The position numbers were made by a program, and so were the translations under genes. A DNA stretch of 64,000 bases from Tetrapyrgos nigripes (Eukaryota; Basidiomycota; Agaricomycetes; Agaricales; Campanellaceae), in NCBI GenBank assembly GCA_013368315.1, contig JAACJM010000007.1:682001-746000 (forward strand). The letters are read 5' to 3'. Positions 34,299 through 46,179 of this stretch are shown piece after piece. Within the stretch, counting starts at the first letter, position 1; each line of letters opens with the position of its first letter. The notes beneath the pieces were generated by a model that searched no databases, was not told the origin of the DNA, and saw only the letters and a program-made list of their open reading frames with translations.

Positions 34299-35172
34299 GA
34301 ACCTCCTAACCTCAGCTGTAACTGCGTCAGTGCTTGGCGCAGAGAATTTCCCGGATAAACTTCATTCACGTCCCAATGGCATACGTAGGAGTATCTTTTG
34401 GTAAAATTGACGTCAGCCTCGTCAGCGAGAACTGGAACTTGAGCAACGCACCCTCGGAGAGTTGGATGAGGTTTACAAACTACAAGTCAGACTGGCGCAT
34501 GCTAACATGAGAAAAACGGGAGAAGGAAAAAGATTGGGACATGATATGTAGAACGATACGGAAAGAAAGTCGAAATGCATACCTTAGTTGGCTCGCGATG
34601 TACCACATAGTCTCCGTCGCCAAAGCTACATCCTCTCAGTGTTCGTATTTTTTCATATAGGACCAGCAGGAAGGCTTCAAAGAGTTCATGAAAACGGTCG
34701 ACTTTGAAAGTGCAGACGATGGGCAGACCTACAAACTGATTCGTAGGCATCGCGCGTCGGGTCATCATTTCGTCACAAATGGATTATGGAACGAGATCGA
34801 CACGTAGTTTTGGACGCGTACATGCATATGCACTGCGTACCGTCAGTAAAAGGACCGCGGTCAGTAGTCCAAGAACAACAGACCTGGCAATCCCATCATT
34901 CATCCTTCCTTCTTCCCAAACTTCCATCTTCGACGCCATCCTGGCGAGACCCTTGGACTTTCACTTATGATGATAAGGCGAAGGTTCTCCATTGGTTCAA
35001 CATGGCCGACGTATTTTGACGCAGTCTTCCAGATTCCAAGGTTACTTTTCCAACGAATGATTTGGTTGTCGTAGTTGCTCTTGTAGTCGGTTGTAGGAAA
35101 CAGTTATTCTGGCGATAACCAAAGACGACGGCTTTTGCCGCCCTTCCCGTTCTCTCTATCATTTATAGAACC
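34299..35172. other. Gene-poor stretch before F-box gene
   Basis: Two open frames here (34768-34502 minus, 34786-35019 plus) have no recognisable domain and were not called. The minus-strand one contains DRFHELFEAFLLVLYEKIRT, which looks helical and might be a decayed exon. Confidence 0.35.
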
Positions 35173-35408
35173 ATGCCCAAGTCGTTGTCCAGCCTCGGTA
35201 CAGCCTTGCCGCTATCAGAACTGATGGTCTGGCGTACTTCAAAGCCCTTTCTTTCCCCCGGTAATACGCTCTTCCTCCTCCTTTTGATTCTGACTCCCGG
35301 GTAGCTTACCTGTATGCAAATGTTGCTGTCGTCGACCAACGTGACTAATGCAGGCGCTTGCAGACTATTTTGTTCCCCAACTCAACGGATTTCTCTCTCC
35401 TTGGGAAG

Positions 35409-37330
35409 ATGCCAAGCTCAGAGACGTTGGAATGGGATTGTGAGAGCTTTTTCTCGAACTCAAAAGGATATGTGCTGACCAAACCAGACCCAAGGCGCGT
35501 ATTGGGTGACGGGAGGGAGCCATGCTCTATTCCATACGAGATTTACGAGGAAATCTTTCTCTACTTTGATCCTCGGCCAGAAAGATTCGACCACAACAAT
35601 AGTATCGGCCCATTTTATTGCAAACAGGTCCTCTTTAATCTCTCCTGTACATGTCGGCTTTTTCGCGTCATTGTTCTCCCATTCATATTCCACAACATCA
35701 CCATCGTCACTCACAAAGACCACCCCCACGCTGCCAAAATCTACACCTTCTGTGAAGAACTCGTTCAAGTCCACGACAGCCAAAGCAGTTCACCGACTTC
35801 CAGATATCCCCGCTGCATCGCTCCCTATGTGAAGGAATGTCATTTATTGGGATCGAAGGCAGACATGCAGAATGACGGGCATCCTTCGGTGCACCTGCGA
35901 GCTTTATCTCATTTTCGAAATCTTCAGACGCTGCACCTGCAAAAAACGCCAATTAACAGAGACCTGTTCGGGACCGTACTTCCGAAACTCAAGAACTTGA
36001 CCAACCTAGTCTTGGACAATCATGGTATTCATAGCGAGGAGGAATTGAGAGGTTTGTCAACCTATTCGTTTGTACGGCTACACGTTGGAGAATCCGATTC
36101 TCGGTACCGGGATCAGTCTCTTTGCTCTCACTTCAGTACCGAGCACTTGGAGGAGATAGAGACGAACGGTCATCACATATTTGAAACTCTCGCAGACAAG
36201 GGCCCTATGCATGCCTTACAGGTATTGCGTATAACTCCATCAGAACGCAGCCCATTATCTACACCGGGATTGTTTTGCAGCCTTTTGGCGCACGCACCTA
36301 ATCTCGTTGAGCTGCGCCTGGGGAACATCATCGTGCTTGGTCCACTTCCTCGAGAAGGTTCAATTAGCTTACTGAACCTCGCACATCTCTCCTGTCCAGA
36401 CCAAATGATCCCTCTATTCTCGTTTTCCGTGACGGAACCTGCCCTACGGGAACTCCACCTTTACCCCTCATTCCGTGATACTAGGGAAAATATGATTCCA
36501 CCACCAATTTGCTACACCGTTTTACCCGGGCACATTGCCGCTTGCATGATCGAGCTCAAGATACCTTATGTATGGCTCGTGGGTCACTATAAAGACGAGG
36601 ACGGGGACCTTTATACCTACGCACCCCACTTCGATCAATACTTTCCCCGCCTGGAAGTTTTGTCCGTATATGATCATGCTCATACTCGCAACGAGCATAC
36701 CCTCTTCAAGAAAGATCCGGCTAGGCACCACGTAAGTCTCAGCTACCTAATTAACTCAGCGGAACGCTGAAATCTCTGTAGAAATATAAAAAAGACTTGT
36801 TTGCTAGAATTATCAAGATCTGCCAGGGTTTCCGAAACCTCAGAGAGATGAATATTTTTGTGGACAAATGCTACTTCCTCAAGCAACATCGCTCGTCTCG
36901 AGGTCCAGACATACCCTGGAATCTTCCTCTCCAACTGCAGACTGTTCGTTCATCTTTAAATAGTCTCACAAATCCCTTTCTGTGCAATGTATCCTTTACG
37001 CCGCAGGTACGGTGGACTCGAGTCGGGTACGAAGCAACGCCAGCCGAGGATGATACTGAGGACGATGAGCGTGGTCATAGCTATCATACTGGTGCAGGCA
37101 AAAAATCCCAAACCCTGCGTATTGGTCAACTAGATATGGACGCTAAGGCATTTGGAGTGCAGAACGAAACAGAGGAGACAGCGACGGAAGCGATGGATCC
37201 AGGGGACTCGGAGTGGATCCCGCATGTGCCATATCCGGCACGGTACGTCGTCAGGGAGGTGATATGGAGTGGGAGGCCGTTTGTAGACCATCAGCGGTGT
37301 TTTGAACGTGTTAGGAAGGGCTTGTGGTGA
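35409..37330 (+). CDS. F-box protein, unrelated to array family
   Basis: Two exons, 35409-36731 and 36782-37330, phase 0 with a 50 nt intron (GTAAGT ... TGTAG). The first in-frame ATG is at 35409; an alternative 5' exon from ATG 35223 joined at 35354 over a good intron (GTAATA ... CTAATGCAG) also keeps frame, so the N-terminus is unsettled. The F-box spans about residues 36-95 (SIPYEIYEEIFLYFDP ... LFNLSCTCRLFRVIVLPFIF), followed by leucine-rich repeats (LRALSHFRNLQTLHLQKTPI, LPKLKNLTNLVLDN). The C-terminal part is acidic and ends VRKGLW. Likely an SCF substrate receptor. It sits alone between two direct repeats. Confidence 0.75.
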
Positions 37331-37585
37331 ACCGTCAAGATTTTACGGTTGTTCTTAGATTCGACAGTAAATTCCGAGTTGAGAGAAAGGCAGAATACAT
37401 TAATGATTGGACTCCTTGTAAAATCAAGTCACTTATCATTGTAACTTCAATGCAAACCCGTTCTGTCGACTTCTGATTGCGACTGGTGCCTGCATGAAGC
37501 TTGTATTCACGACTGCCAACGTGCTACCAACTGTTCTAAACTTTCCGAGTCTATGTCAGAGCAACTATGAGACACAGCACTCTGA

Positions 37586-37610
37586 CACAGCACTCCTGTG
37601 GAGTGCTGTG
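37586..37610. repeat. Perfect hairpin, 11-bp arms
   Basis: CACAGCACTCC, a 3-nt loop TGT, then GGAGTGCTGTG. It lies ~260 bp after the F-box stop and ~65 bp before repeat B; it could be a transcript hairpin or an element end. Confidence 0.85.
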
Positions 37611-37676
37611 GAGTGTGCAGCCAAGCTGCCCAGCCCTCGGGACCGATCGAGAACTTGGCCACGATGACTCTATTCC

Positions 37677-37848
37677 GTTGCTCAACTCTATCCTAATCAC
37701 CCTGCTGTATATAGACTCAATTTTTTGTTGCAAAATTCGTTGACTTTGATTGTATTATACGACAATGTAGGATAAATAGATACATAGATATAGATACATA
37801 GCAATAAATAGCAGCAAGGAGGTACACAAGTAACGAAGGGTACAGCGA
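37677..37848 (+). repeat. ~172 bp direct repeat, copy B
   Basis: Second copy of 33961-34134, in the same orientation, 3.7 kb downstream. The first ~20 bp diverge slightly (GTTGCTCAACTCTATCCTAA against GTTGCTCAATGTACTCTAA). Beyond 37848 the copies part. Confidence 0.9.
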
Positions 37849-38150
37849 TGACTGACAAGCAAATGACAAGCTGAAAATCGCGAAGCACAAGAATATCAAA
37901 CCCAGCCAAAGCACCAAAGATAGGACCAGTAATTTGGCTTGCAGAAGTGCAAATTTCCAATACTTGATTCTTGGTTATACATTCCCCCCTCTCCCCTCAA
38001 CGGCTTTGTTGCTTTGGCTTAGGCCCGCACTCCTCCCGGCCTTTCTCTCCCCTCCTGGCAGCGGCCTTGCTAACCCGTATCCCAAGTCCTCGCTGTTTTG
38101 AGGTCGTATGTATAAAGAAGGTCGGTCGGGACCGGGACTGCTGACACAGA

Positions 38151-38186
38151 GGGGGAGGGTAGAGAGGGGGCAGGGGGGAAGGGGAG
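38151..38186 (+). other. G-rich tract, G-quadruplex motif
   Basis: Five runs of three to six G in 36 bases (GGGGG, GGG, GGGGG, GGGGGG, GGGG), on the strand opposite the transcript of the adjacent membrane-protein gene, just past its stop codon. Confidence 0.75.
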
Positions 38187-38188
38187 GA

Positions 38189-39928
38189 TTACATGGAAGG
38201 GGGCAGAGTCGGCACGGGTAAAGGCCTTATTTTGTGCGCAGGTTGGATTTTGACTTCAGGATCGGGAAGGGACCGCACAGTGACAGCGACACCGCTTGAA
38301 GTTGAAAGTTGCGTCTGCGTCTCCGATGATGATAGTGACGATGGCCGTGACTGAGCCTGAATATGTATATCCTTTTGCGTGTTTGGCTCCGTCGTCCATG
38401 CTGCAGCTTCGGGCGTTAATAATAACCTTGAATCAGCTTCTCGTTCTTGAACTTCCTGCATCTGACTCTGCCTAACCCTCTTCATCCTCTCTTTATATCG
38501 CTGTGAGGATGTAGATTTGGTCGATTTGGTTGACTTGAGGCTCTTTATAGACCCCGCCCTCTCGATTCTCGACACACGTCTGGATAAAGACAATCCCCGA
38601 TCCAACTCCTCATCTCGCATTTTTGCCCTAGCCTTCAACATCTTCGCAACCTTTGTCGGTGACTGTTGTAAATCGGTTTCGTCATCCATATTCATACCGA
38701 TATCCTCAACCGTCGGCGTTTCAGGAGGTGGTGGTAACTTTAATCCCGAAACTATCGGCGAGACTATCGACGCGACGTCTGTTCCTGAATGGTCACTTCC
38801 AGGACTAGGGCAAAGCATGTCCACCTGAATGGTATTAAGTGACGACCTGCGACTGCTTCCCCCTGCCAGTGGCGAGCTCCTAAAGTAGAAGGAATCCCTG
38901 ACTTTGATTTCTGGAACCTCGGGGACATTTTCCTTGTGTAGAGGCCCAGGCCCATGCCGAGTACCGTATGTGAAGGCAGAGACTTCGGAATACATGGACT
39001 CGGAGTCGTCAGAGTCGTATTCTACTAGTGAGGAGGATGCTGCTGCTGCAAGGGATGGTATTGAAGTAGGCATGGGGTGGGGCATGGTAAGCGTGGAGGT
39101 AGGTCTGGAGCCGGATGCTAGCACTTTAGGTATGGGTACCGGTTTTGCTTCTGTTTCTGTCTCTGTATTGGTATCGGTATTAGAAGCAGCTCCTACTCGT
39201 ACTTTGGGCACTATTAGAAGTGGAAGGACAGGTTTTGTGGCGGGTGTCAATGTGCCTGAAGACGCTTCCGGTGTTAACGTAATTCGTATTGAAGGGGAAC
39301 CTGAAGTGGGAGGAGGGGGAGGCGTTGACGATGAGAGTGACTCGAATATTAATGATGAAGTATTAGTCTCGGTAGTAGAATAGGGCGGCGGGAAATGGTA
39401 GATTGCTGGTGGTTCAGGAAGCCTTCGAGGGGTGGTCGATAACTCGGGGCTAGCGTCTGGGGTGTAGGACGTAGTAGCATCCGAAACCACAGAAACCGAC
39501 TTTGGCGGGGAAAAGGACTTTTTAACGGGAGGAAGGAGCCCAGATGACCCTTGTGAAACAGGTGAAGGAGTCGTGTCAGTCGTGTTAGTGGTGGTAGTTG
39601 TCGTCGTCGTCCGAATACTGGGTGTGTTTCGAAGAGGAACACATTTATCCGAAATTCCGTTATAAGACGTAGGTGGTAGCTTTGGCAGGTAATCATACGA
39701 CTCCGAATCAAAGGATTGTTTAGAGGAAGCACCCTTGGTAGAGCCAGCTCCTCCAAAGTCGATAATGTTCTTTGAAGAAAAAACGACGGCAGAGTCTTGC
39801 ACAAATTTCTGCTTCCGATGATGGTCTCGTCTGCGCACGACGAGGAACCACAACGCAAATAGGGAAGATAAGGCTGACAAGCCCAGCACAACGGCTACTC
39901 CAGCAATTGCAGCAGTACTGATGGCCAT
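38189..39928 (-). CDS. Single-pass membrane protein with Ser/Thr/Pro-rich tail, 579 aa
   Basis: A single coding exon from ATG 39928. The start is chosen because upstream in-frame codons (TTG at 39976) lie in an intron-like stretch ending TTCTTTTTAG just before. Residues about 5-30 form the only membrane segment (TAAIAGVAVVLGLSALSSLF ... WFLVV), followed by RRRDHHRKQK, a positive-inside stop-transfer signal. The tail is low complexity, with Thr runs near residue 115, many SP/TP sites, a basic helical segment (KMLKARAKMRDEELDRGLSL) and Lys-Ser repeats (SLKSTKSTKSTKS). This is the general shape of fungal SKG6/MID2-like or hypothetical membrane scaffolds. No function is assigned. Confidence 0.7.
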   Translation of the reverse strand: MAISTAAIAGVAVVLGLSALSSLFALWFLVVRRRDHHRKQKFVQDSAVVFSSKNIIDFGGAGSTKGASSKQSFDSESYDYLPKLPPTSYNGISDKCVPLRNTPSIRTTTTTTTTNTTDTTPSPVSQGSSGLLPPVKKSFSPPKSVSVVSDATTSYTPDASPELSTTPRRLPEPPAIYHFPPPYSTTETNTSSLIFESLSSSTPPPPPTSGSPSIRITLTPEASSGTLTPATKPVLPLLIVPKVRVGAASNTDTNTETETEAKPVPIPKVLASGSRPTSTLTMPHPMPTSIPSLAAAASSSLVEYDSDDSESMYSEVSAFTYGTRHGPGPLHKENVPEVPEIKVRDSFYFRSSPLAGGSSRRSSLNTIQVDMLCPSPGSDHSGTDVASIVSPIVSGLKLPPPPETPTVEDIGMNMDDETDLQQSPTKVAKMLKARAKMRDEELDRGLSLSRRVSRIERAGSIKSLKSTKSTKSTSSQRYKERMKRVRQSQMQEVQEREADSRLLLTPEAAAWTTEPNTQKDIHIQAQSRPSSLSSSETQTQLSTSSGVAVTVRSLPDPEVKIQPAHKIRPLPVPTLPPSM

Positions 39929-40900
39929 GGGGGTTTCGACGACTAAAAAGAAGGTTGAGTAAAAACAAGTAAACAAACTTGACAGGGTGCACGATGGCTC
40001 ACCAAAGCAAATTAACTAGAGAAGAACGACAAAGGAAAGAAAAAACGTAGCATAAAAGAAGGCGAAGAAGAGAAGGAAAGGGGTATCAGAACCAGGTCCA
40101 GGGAGTCGAGGTTTAAGGTGATGACCCAGTGCCAAGTGGAGACGGCGGGCTCCAAGCGGGCTGCCAGGCGCGTCACATCAAACATTTCGGAAATTGCAAT
40201 TTGCCAAATTCCAGCCGAGAGGCTACTCATCATGAGTACATCTCAGCATACAGAATCCATTGTAATTTGTCCAAGTAGCATTCCGAGTCTAATGACATTG
40301 AAAGGCAAAGCACAAGTGGACTAGGCCGGTACCGGTCAAGCCTGCGAATTCGTCTGACTCCAGCAGACTATGTACTACCATGTAGAAGAAAGAACTGTTG
40401 CCTTTATAGCCGGCGCCTATCACCTTTCGCTGGGCAAAAGAGATGATTATCATCCGGATTCCGAGCCGACAAATTACAATTGCAAGACGTCAGGCCCTTC
40501 AGAGTTTTCTTTCAAGTTTGAATCGCGCGCGCTGCGCTCCACCTTCGAGCACCACTGAGCACCACCGACACAGCGACACTCCTTATTGCCATGGTTGTTG
40601 CTCGAGAAGCATATATGTACGCCGTTTCTGCTAGATGCAGCAGCGACGGCTGAACGAATATCAGCATGAATGATCGTATCCAAGTTGGCGTAGAGATTGA
40701 CCGCTTGAGTTTCTGCTTGCTTGCAGACTCAGATCATAATCTGCACTGCTTTCGTCGAGACAATCAAAAATGAAATCATCATTGCTGAACATACTCAAAA
40801 CATACTCCATATATGACTGCAAGTATGTACAGCCTCAACAACACATCCTCTCGCCTCCCAGAGTTCTCTTCAAGTTCCCGATGCTTTCACGATGCCGTAC
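39929..40900. other. Intergenic region
   Basis: Carries the 5' region of the (-) membrane protein, with a possible 5'-UTR intron (GTGAGC at ~40000 to TTTTTAG at ~39945), and the 3' flank of the next (-) gene. No gene was found. Confidence 0.4.
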
Positions 40901-41739
40901 TTAGAGAGAAATTCCAACATTAAGGACAAAGCTGAAAACACTCCTGCAGCCAAGCTTGACGATAATGTCAACCCAAACGACAAGCAAGGGCTGGAGAATG
41001 ATAGTGAGGCCACCGACGATACCGCAGATCAGTTGGAGGAGAGAGGCAAGGAGGACACTGAATGGGATTAAGAATGCATCGTCAGCAAGGATGCGCAGAG
41101 AGACAGAGCGCAAGAAAGAGAGAACACTCACGCAACCTCAGCAAACAATCCACAAACATCATAGTACTCGACGCTCAAAACAATATTGAGGACTACACCA
41201 AAGCACCCAAAGATCAAGCTGTAGAGAGTAGCAATGATTTTGCACAAATCGATGAGGGAAAGGACACCAGTAGTGGTGGAAAGAGCGGCATCAACAGTGA
41301 TGTCGGCAAGAGCCTTGACTTCGACGATGGCGTTGGAGATGATGATCTTCATCTCGCCCGTGATGAGTTTGATGTTTGAGACGGTGCATTCAGATGCCTT
41401 GAGAACCTCTGGAGAGGAAAAAACAGGATCATGATGGTGGTAAGGGTATGACAAAGAAAGAAAAGAAAGAAAATGAACGCACTAAGTTGATTCACAAGGG
41501 GAGTAATCTGAATCGTCAAATCAAAAATGATATCCGGAATCGTCTTGCAGTCGCAATAAGTCTCAATATTCGTGGGCTCGAAATCCCTAGCAGCGGCTTT
41601 CGGGACTGAGGCGCGGACGTCGAGCCCGGGTACTTCAATGTTGACCAGTTTGAGATTACCAGCGTTAACGTTGGGGGTTAAGGGAGCAGCGTACGAGACG
41701 ACTGCGAGAGAGAGAGGCGAGGATGATGAAGGCACGCAT
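40901..41739 (-). CDS. Small secreted/membrane protein; signal peptide out of frame
   Basis: Exons 41739-41483, 41408-41132 and 41057-40901 are well marked (A|GTGCGT, CCAG|AG, GC|GTGAGT, TTCAG|TG). The ATG opens MRAFIILASL, an obvious signal peptide, but after a (TC)5 run (41715-41706) that frame reads SRSRLVRCSLNPQR-stop. The downstream frame reads LAVVSYAAPLTPNVNAG and stays open through all three exons. One extra TC unit would align them. The body contains YCDCKTIPDIIFDLTIQITP, SECTVSNIKLITGEMKIIIS and a hydrophobic C-terminal third (LTIILQPLLVVWVDIIVKLG), so it may be membrane-embedded. About 230 residues if in frame. Uncharacterised. Either frameshifted or a base-calling error. Confidence 0.65.
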
Positions 41740-43827
41740 TGCTACTGTAGGAGGTAGAAATGAGATAGGATGGGTAGTCCTGGTAGAAGTAGGCGTGTTG
41801 CCAGTGCTTCTATAGTGTTTTGTTCCAATATTTGAGTTGTGATTTGAGGCGCGATCGAGGGTGTAATGGAGGCGACAAATTGAGCCGCTACCAATCGATT
41901 GGCAAATAGTAATCAACGTCATAAAGAATTTCTTCATGATGGGCTGGAAGAGTAGGAACTCTTCGCAATCTTAAGCGGAGTGGTCCGGTGAACCTTGCAT
42001 TTGGGTAAGTCTTGAAAGCTGAGAGAAGAAAAATGGTGAGTCCTAGTAATCCTTATGGAAGTAGCCGAGCTGCCAGTGATTTCATAGCAGTACTTTCCTC
42101 CAGTTATCGAAGGCGATGCTTTACACCTGCAGGATGTAATCGTCATGAAACAGACATACCCTCACGCCAGTCGGATTGAGAAGGATTGAGAGTGTTCCTG
42201 ACGCGGAACCGGGGTAATGGCAAACAATAAAGTGCCGCAAACAAATCTAGCCAATCAGAGAAGGGCCTGGAACGAGCCTAATTTCAATACCAGGAGTGAT
42301 ACATTTCTGAGAAATTTGTCCATATCTTCGTCCGTCCCTCATGTCCCTTCATACAACCTGAGCAGCAGATACTTTCATACACTATCTGCATCGCCATGTA
42401 ACCAGATTTGCACTGAGACGTTTGCCCGAGGCTAAAAACAGCGAAAAAAATGCGTTTTCGTGAGCGTGACGGAAGTTGGATGGAAGTGAAAAAATTCAGA
42501 ACGTAGTATTCCTCTGAAGAAATCTTCCTAGAGTTGGTACCGTACTTCATGGAACGTATATTTATCTGTTTGATAACTTTCTGAGGTCAAAATCCGAGTG
42601 TTATGCATCAGGTTGCAAACGAGGAAGAAAACTTGACTCAAACTCCGCTCGGGCCACCTGCGTTTTCTAATGGGTTGTCACACCCACTTCCCCGCCAATA
42701 CGCCTCACAAAACGCCCCTCGCCGGCCCACCACGGCTTATATACACCTACCGCGGAAAGCCCTGTAAGTTTGATAAACTGACCCTCGCAATCGCGACAGT
42801 GTTACAGCAAATCTTGCATCTGGATGGGATGAGTCTTCAGAGAAAGAAGTGAATGGTGACAGTGAACTGTAGAGACTCGAGAGATGACCCATGGAGGCAG
42901 GCTATCTAGTCAACAAATAGACCATAAGTTCCACAGCAACTATACCCACCTCGATCCCCTCTGACTGCGGGCGCCATACGTTGGAAATGGCAGCTAATGT
43001 CCTCCTAACCTTCCCCAAGCCGTCCCGTCTTGCATTTGCATTTGGACAACATAGTACGACAACGCCATATATCTCCCCCTTGACCGTGTTAATCGTGGAT
43101 CCATTCCTTGCGCAGCTCGGCTCCTGACTCCTGAGGCCTGAAAGTTAAGGTTTGACCAGCGTTGATACTAGTCTTTATTTGGTCTTTATTGAGGTCGACG
43201 CTCGGTATTATCGAGACCAAATCGAGGACCGGGACCAGCAACCTGAAACGTTCCAGACTTCGAAAGACCATGGATACGAGATGCCCGTACCTCGTTGTAA
43301 CTTGTAGGCAGAGGGCTTGCACTGTTACCTGGACTGTCTGGTGGCGGCTGTCCCTGACCGGGGGGAAGAAAAGTCCGATGAAAGTTGGAGAAATTTCAAA
43401 GGGACAGGCGGCGACAGCCTGGGTCAGCGCAATGACGGTGGCGGGCTGGCGGCATACACCGACATTCGGATTCTCACGGCTCGAGAACACAGGGGTTGGG
43501 GTCATTCTAACCTGCACTACTTCAATCTCACCAGGGTTCAGGCCCAGGGGTTGGGGTTTTCACTAGTTTCAACACTCAACGTGCCATTCTAGCCTAAACC
43601 TGTACTGAATTTCACCAGTAACCAACCAGTACCCTTACAAGATCTACGTTTTACAATGTCCGCCCAAGGGTCAAAGCCCCTCCAAAACCCAAAAACCCAG
43701 AACAGGAACAGAACTAGTAATCATTTTTATGATGGACACTCAAAGTATACTACAAAAGCATCGGCAAAACCAAGGCGAAACGTTATCATCAGCACACCAA
43801 GCCCCAAATCAAGATACTAATAGAAGT
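41740..43827. other. Gene-poor region
   Basis: The minus-strand upstream segment CACTGGCAACACGCCTACTT (~41800) recurs diverged as CACTGGCAGCTCGGCTACTT (~42075), suggesting a local duplication of promoter sequence. Overlapping open frames on both strands at 43089-43566 have no domain and mirror each other; none is called. An (A)/(C)-rich stretch with CCCAAAAACCCAG lies near 43690. Confidence 0.4.
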
Positions 43828-43829
43828 TA

Positions 43830-45476
43830 CTATGTAGAACCACTCACAGTATTACCACCCCGCTCCACAGCCGTCTCCGGAGGAGAATCCAGGTCATGGG
43901 CATTAGGATGATCCACAGAGATATCCACCACCTTGTGCACAGAAATCTCTCCTATATCCGACGTTTTCAATGGAGTCAGATGGAAGCCTATATCAGCAGA
44001 CCCTTGATCTTTACCATAATCGTAGGAACGAGAATGATGACTCTGGTAACTCTGGTTCAATCGGCGGGGAGTACGACTCGGGGAGAGAGGCGAGAGAGGG
44101 TATCCATCATTCGCACCTCGGACAGCCCCCCCACCCCGTTCGACACTAGGATACGTATGCCTCCCCGCGCTAGAAACATGCGAGAAGGAATCATACAACA
44201 GAAAGACATGGCGAAAGACGGTCGTAGCTGCTATAACAGAGACAACGATAGCAAAAGGAAGGCAAATGATGTTCATCACGGGGTTGAGGACGAGGGAAGC
44301 GAAGATCATTTGGAGAGAGTTGGCAAAAAAGGCTGCGGCGAAGTAGGCGATGCCGTCTCGGAGGAGGATGGTCCCTAGGGTGCTGGAGGCATGGGAGAGA
44401 TGGAGTTTGATGGCGCAGAGAATTAGGATGATGAAGTCGAAGGCCATTGCTAGAAGGGCGTGATAAGTATGGAAACACTGTGTATAGGATAGAGAAAACT
44501 CACTGTAAGAAAAAACTGCAACGAGCAGAGACCGCGGTGCGGTCGATATGACAGCACAGATCTGTCTCTGAGGGTCCCAGCGTGAAACGGAAAACCGGAA
44601 GGCTAGATGGCCATATCATTAAGTGATAAAGTACACTAGCGCAAGTAAAAATACAAAACCTACTTTGAATCCATAGAACCATTTGACCGATTGCCTAGTC
44701 ATGCATGTATGTAGAAGGTTTGGGAAAATAAGAGGGAGGCGGAGACACACCAACGCAAAGAGAACCATGGAGACCTTGATATTTTTATCCCAAACCGCAC
44801 GAGTACCTTGATACATACAACACAAGGTCAGGGTGATACAGACAAAGAAGAAACGAAGCACTGGCACTCAAGTACTCACGAAGGACAAAAATCATTGAAG
44901 AGCAGCATGTTCCGACTGCGTCACAAACTATAAGTAAATGTAAAGGAGGTCTTGAGCTTTCCCGTCTTCGTGTATAGGTGAAGAAGAATGAGAGCAAACT
45001 CGTACTTTTTGATATCCAAACAACTTGCTGGCATGGAATTTCTCGTATTGCGTTCAGGTTGACGGCCATCGTGACTATATGCAGAATCATCGATATTCTA
45101 GAGTAAGACAGAGTCAGCGAAAGGAAAATGGCCGTTTCAGCCGACGGTCGTCACAAACCTGCAGATAAGGTATAGGGCCTGTCAATGCAAAAGTAATGGT
45201 CATGTCAAAACAGGTCTTCTTACGAGTGAGATAAGACAAGATAGTACTGACCATAGGCCATCTCCAATGCCGTTTTCCAGTGACAATAGACCAATCAAAG
45301 CGAATAGTGGAAAGCACATCCCACACGGCCATCCCAACTGACGAGGAGTCATTGAAATCTCAGCACGTAGATTTTGCCAATGGGGCATAGAAATGAAACT
45401 CACCTAGAGCCATAGTAAACGAGGCAAAGATACGAGAGTCATATGCTATCTCTGCAGGAGAGTGCCAATCAACCAT
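43830..45476 (-). CDS. Integral membrane protein, agaric 7TM-like family
   Basis: ATG at 45476, exon 1 to 45404, exon 2 from 45337; five or more further exons to the stop at 43830. Motifs: MALVGMAVWDVLSTIRFDWS, GKRHWRWPMVSTILSYLTRK, the helical segment around HIVTMAVNLNAIREIPCQ, then TM segments in the last exon (FDFIILILCAIKLHLSH, RDGIAYFAAAFFANSLQMIF and NIICLPFAIVVSVIAATTVF). The GKRxxRWPM loop after a W-x-x-S helix and the Ser-rich cytoplasmic tail are those of a large family of uncharacterised Agaricomycete membrane proteins (DUF6533/6534-like). A receptor role has been guessed for the family but is not shown. Confidence 0.7.
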
Positions 45477-46179
45477 GTCTCAAATCACGACTTGAACTTG
45501 AGGTTGGGTTTGGGACAGTGCGTCAAGGCCTAGCGGATGGGAATCCAGCTGCAGATGGGTCCTGGGAGACGTAGTCGCGTAGCACTTCTTTGGTACCGGT
45601 CTCAAAAAACTCTGACGTTCAAGTTGTTAAATAGCTTACTTCTTATAAATGGGTCACCTATGCGTCAGATTCGGTACGACGGGGACCGCGGAAGTTTCCA
45701 GGGCGCATAATCGGGTGGGGAAATAATATCAGAAGAAGAATCGGAAGAGATGGACGTGGTGGATATAGAACAACTAGCCTGTGACTTTGCCTGATTAGGC
45801 AAGCATCATGATTTTCAACCTTCCACGGCTGTAAAACGAAGCAAGTCCAATTGGATGAGCTCAAGCATAGTCCTCCTGACCACCACTGAGGCAATGCAAC
45901 ATTCTATAAACGAGTTCGAACGATTTACAAGCAACTCTGGTGCATTTGGGCTCTCATCCTCTCAGACGTGAACGTTAACCTCTTGAAAAGCACGCTTGCA
46001 TATCATGAACAGCGACCGCTGCGCTAATTTTCTTCAATTTCTTACACAAGTTCCCACTCACATGGATCCATAACCCTGGGGCCTGACTAGTGCGGATGTT
46101 GACCATAAATTCCGAGGCTTCAGTTTCTATTCCCATCTTCATTCCTTTGAACTGCCTTTCTTCGCATTTTCGATAAGAC
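45477..46179. other. Divergent intergenic region
   Basis: Upstream regions of the membrane protein (-) and the amidohydrolase (+). No supported gene. Confidence 0.4.

Noticed and set aside
34502..34768. Minus-strand frame with DRFHELFEAFLLVLYEKIRT
   Set aside because: Looks helical but matches no family I know and has no start or splice context.
38904..39383. 159-codon plus-strand frame antisense to the membrane protein
   Set aside because: Low-complexity mirror of the Ser/Thr-rich coding strand.
43089..43566. Overlapping ~140-codon frames on both strands
   Set aside because: Mirror frames without domain or intron signals in gene-poor DNA.
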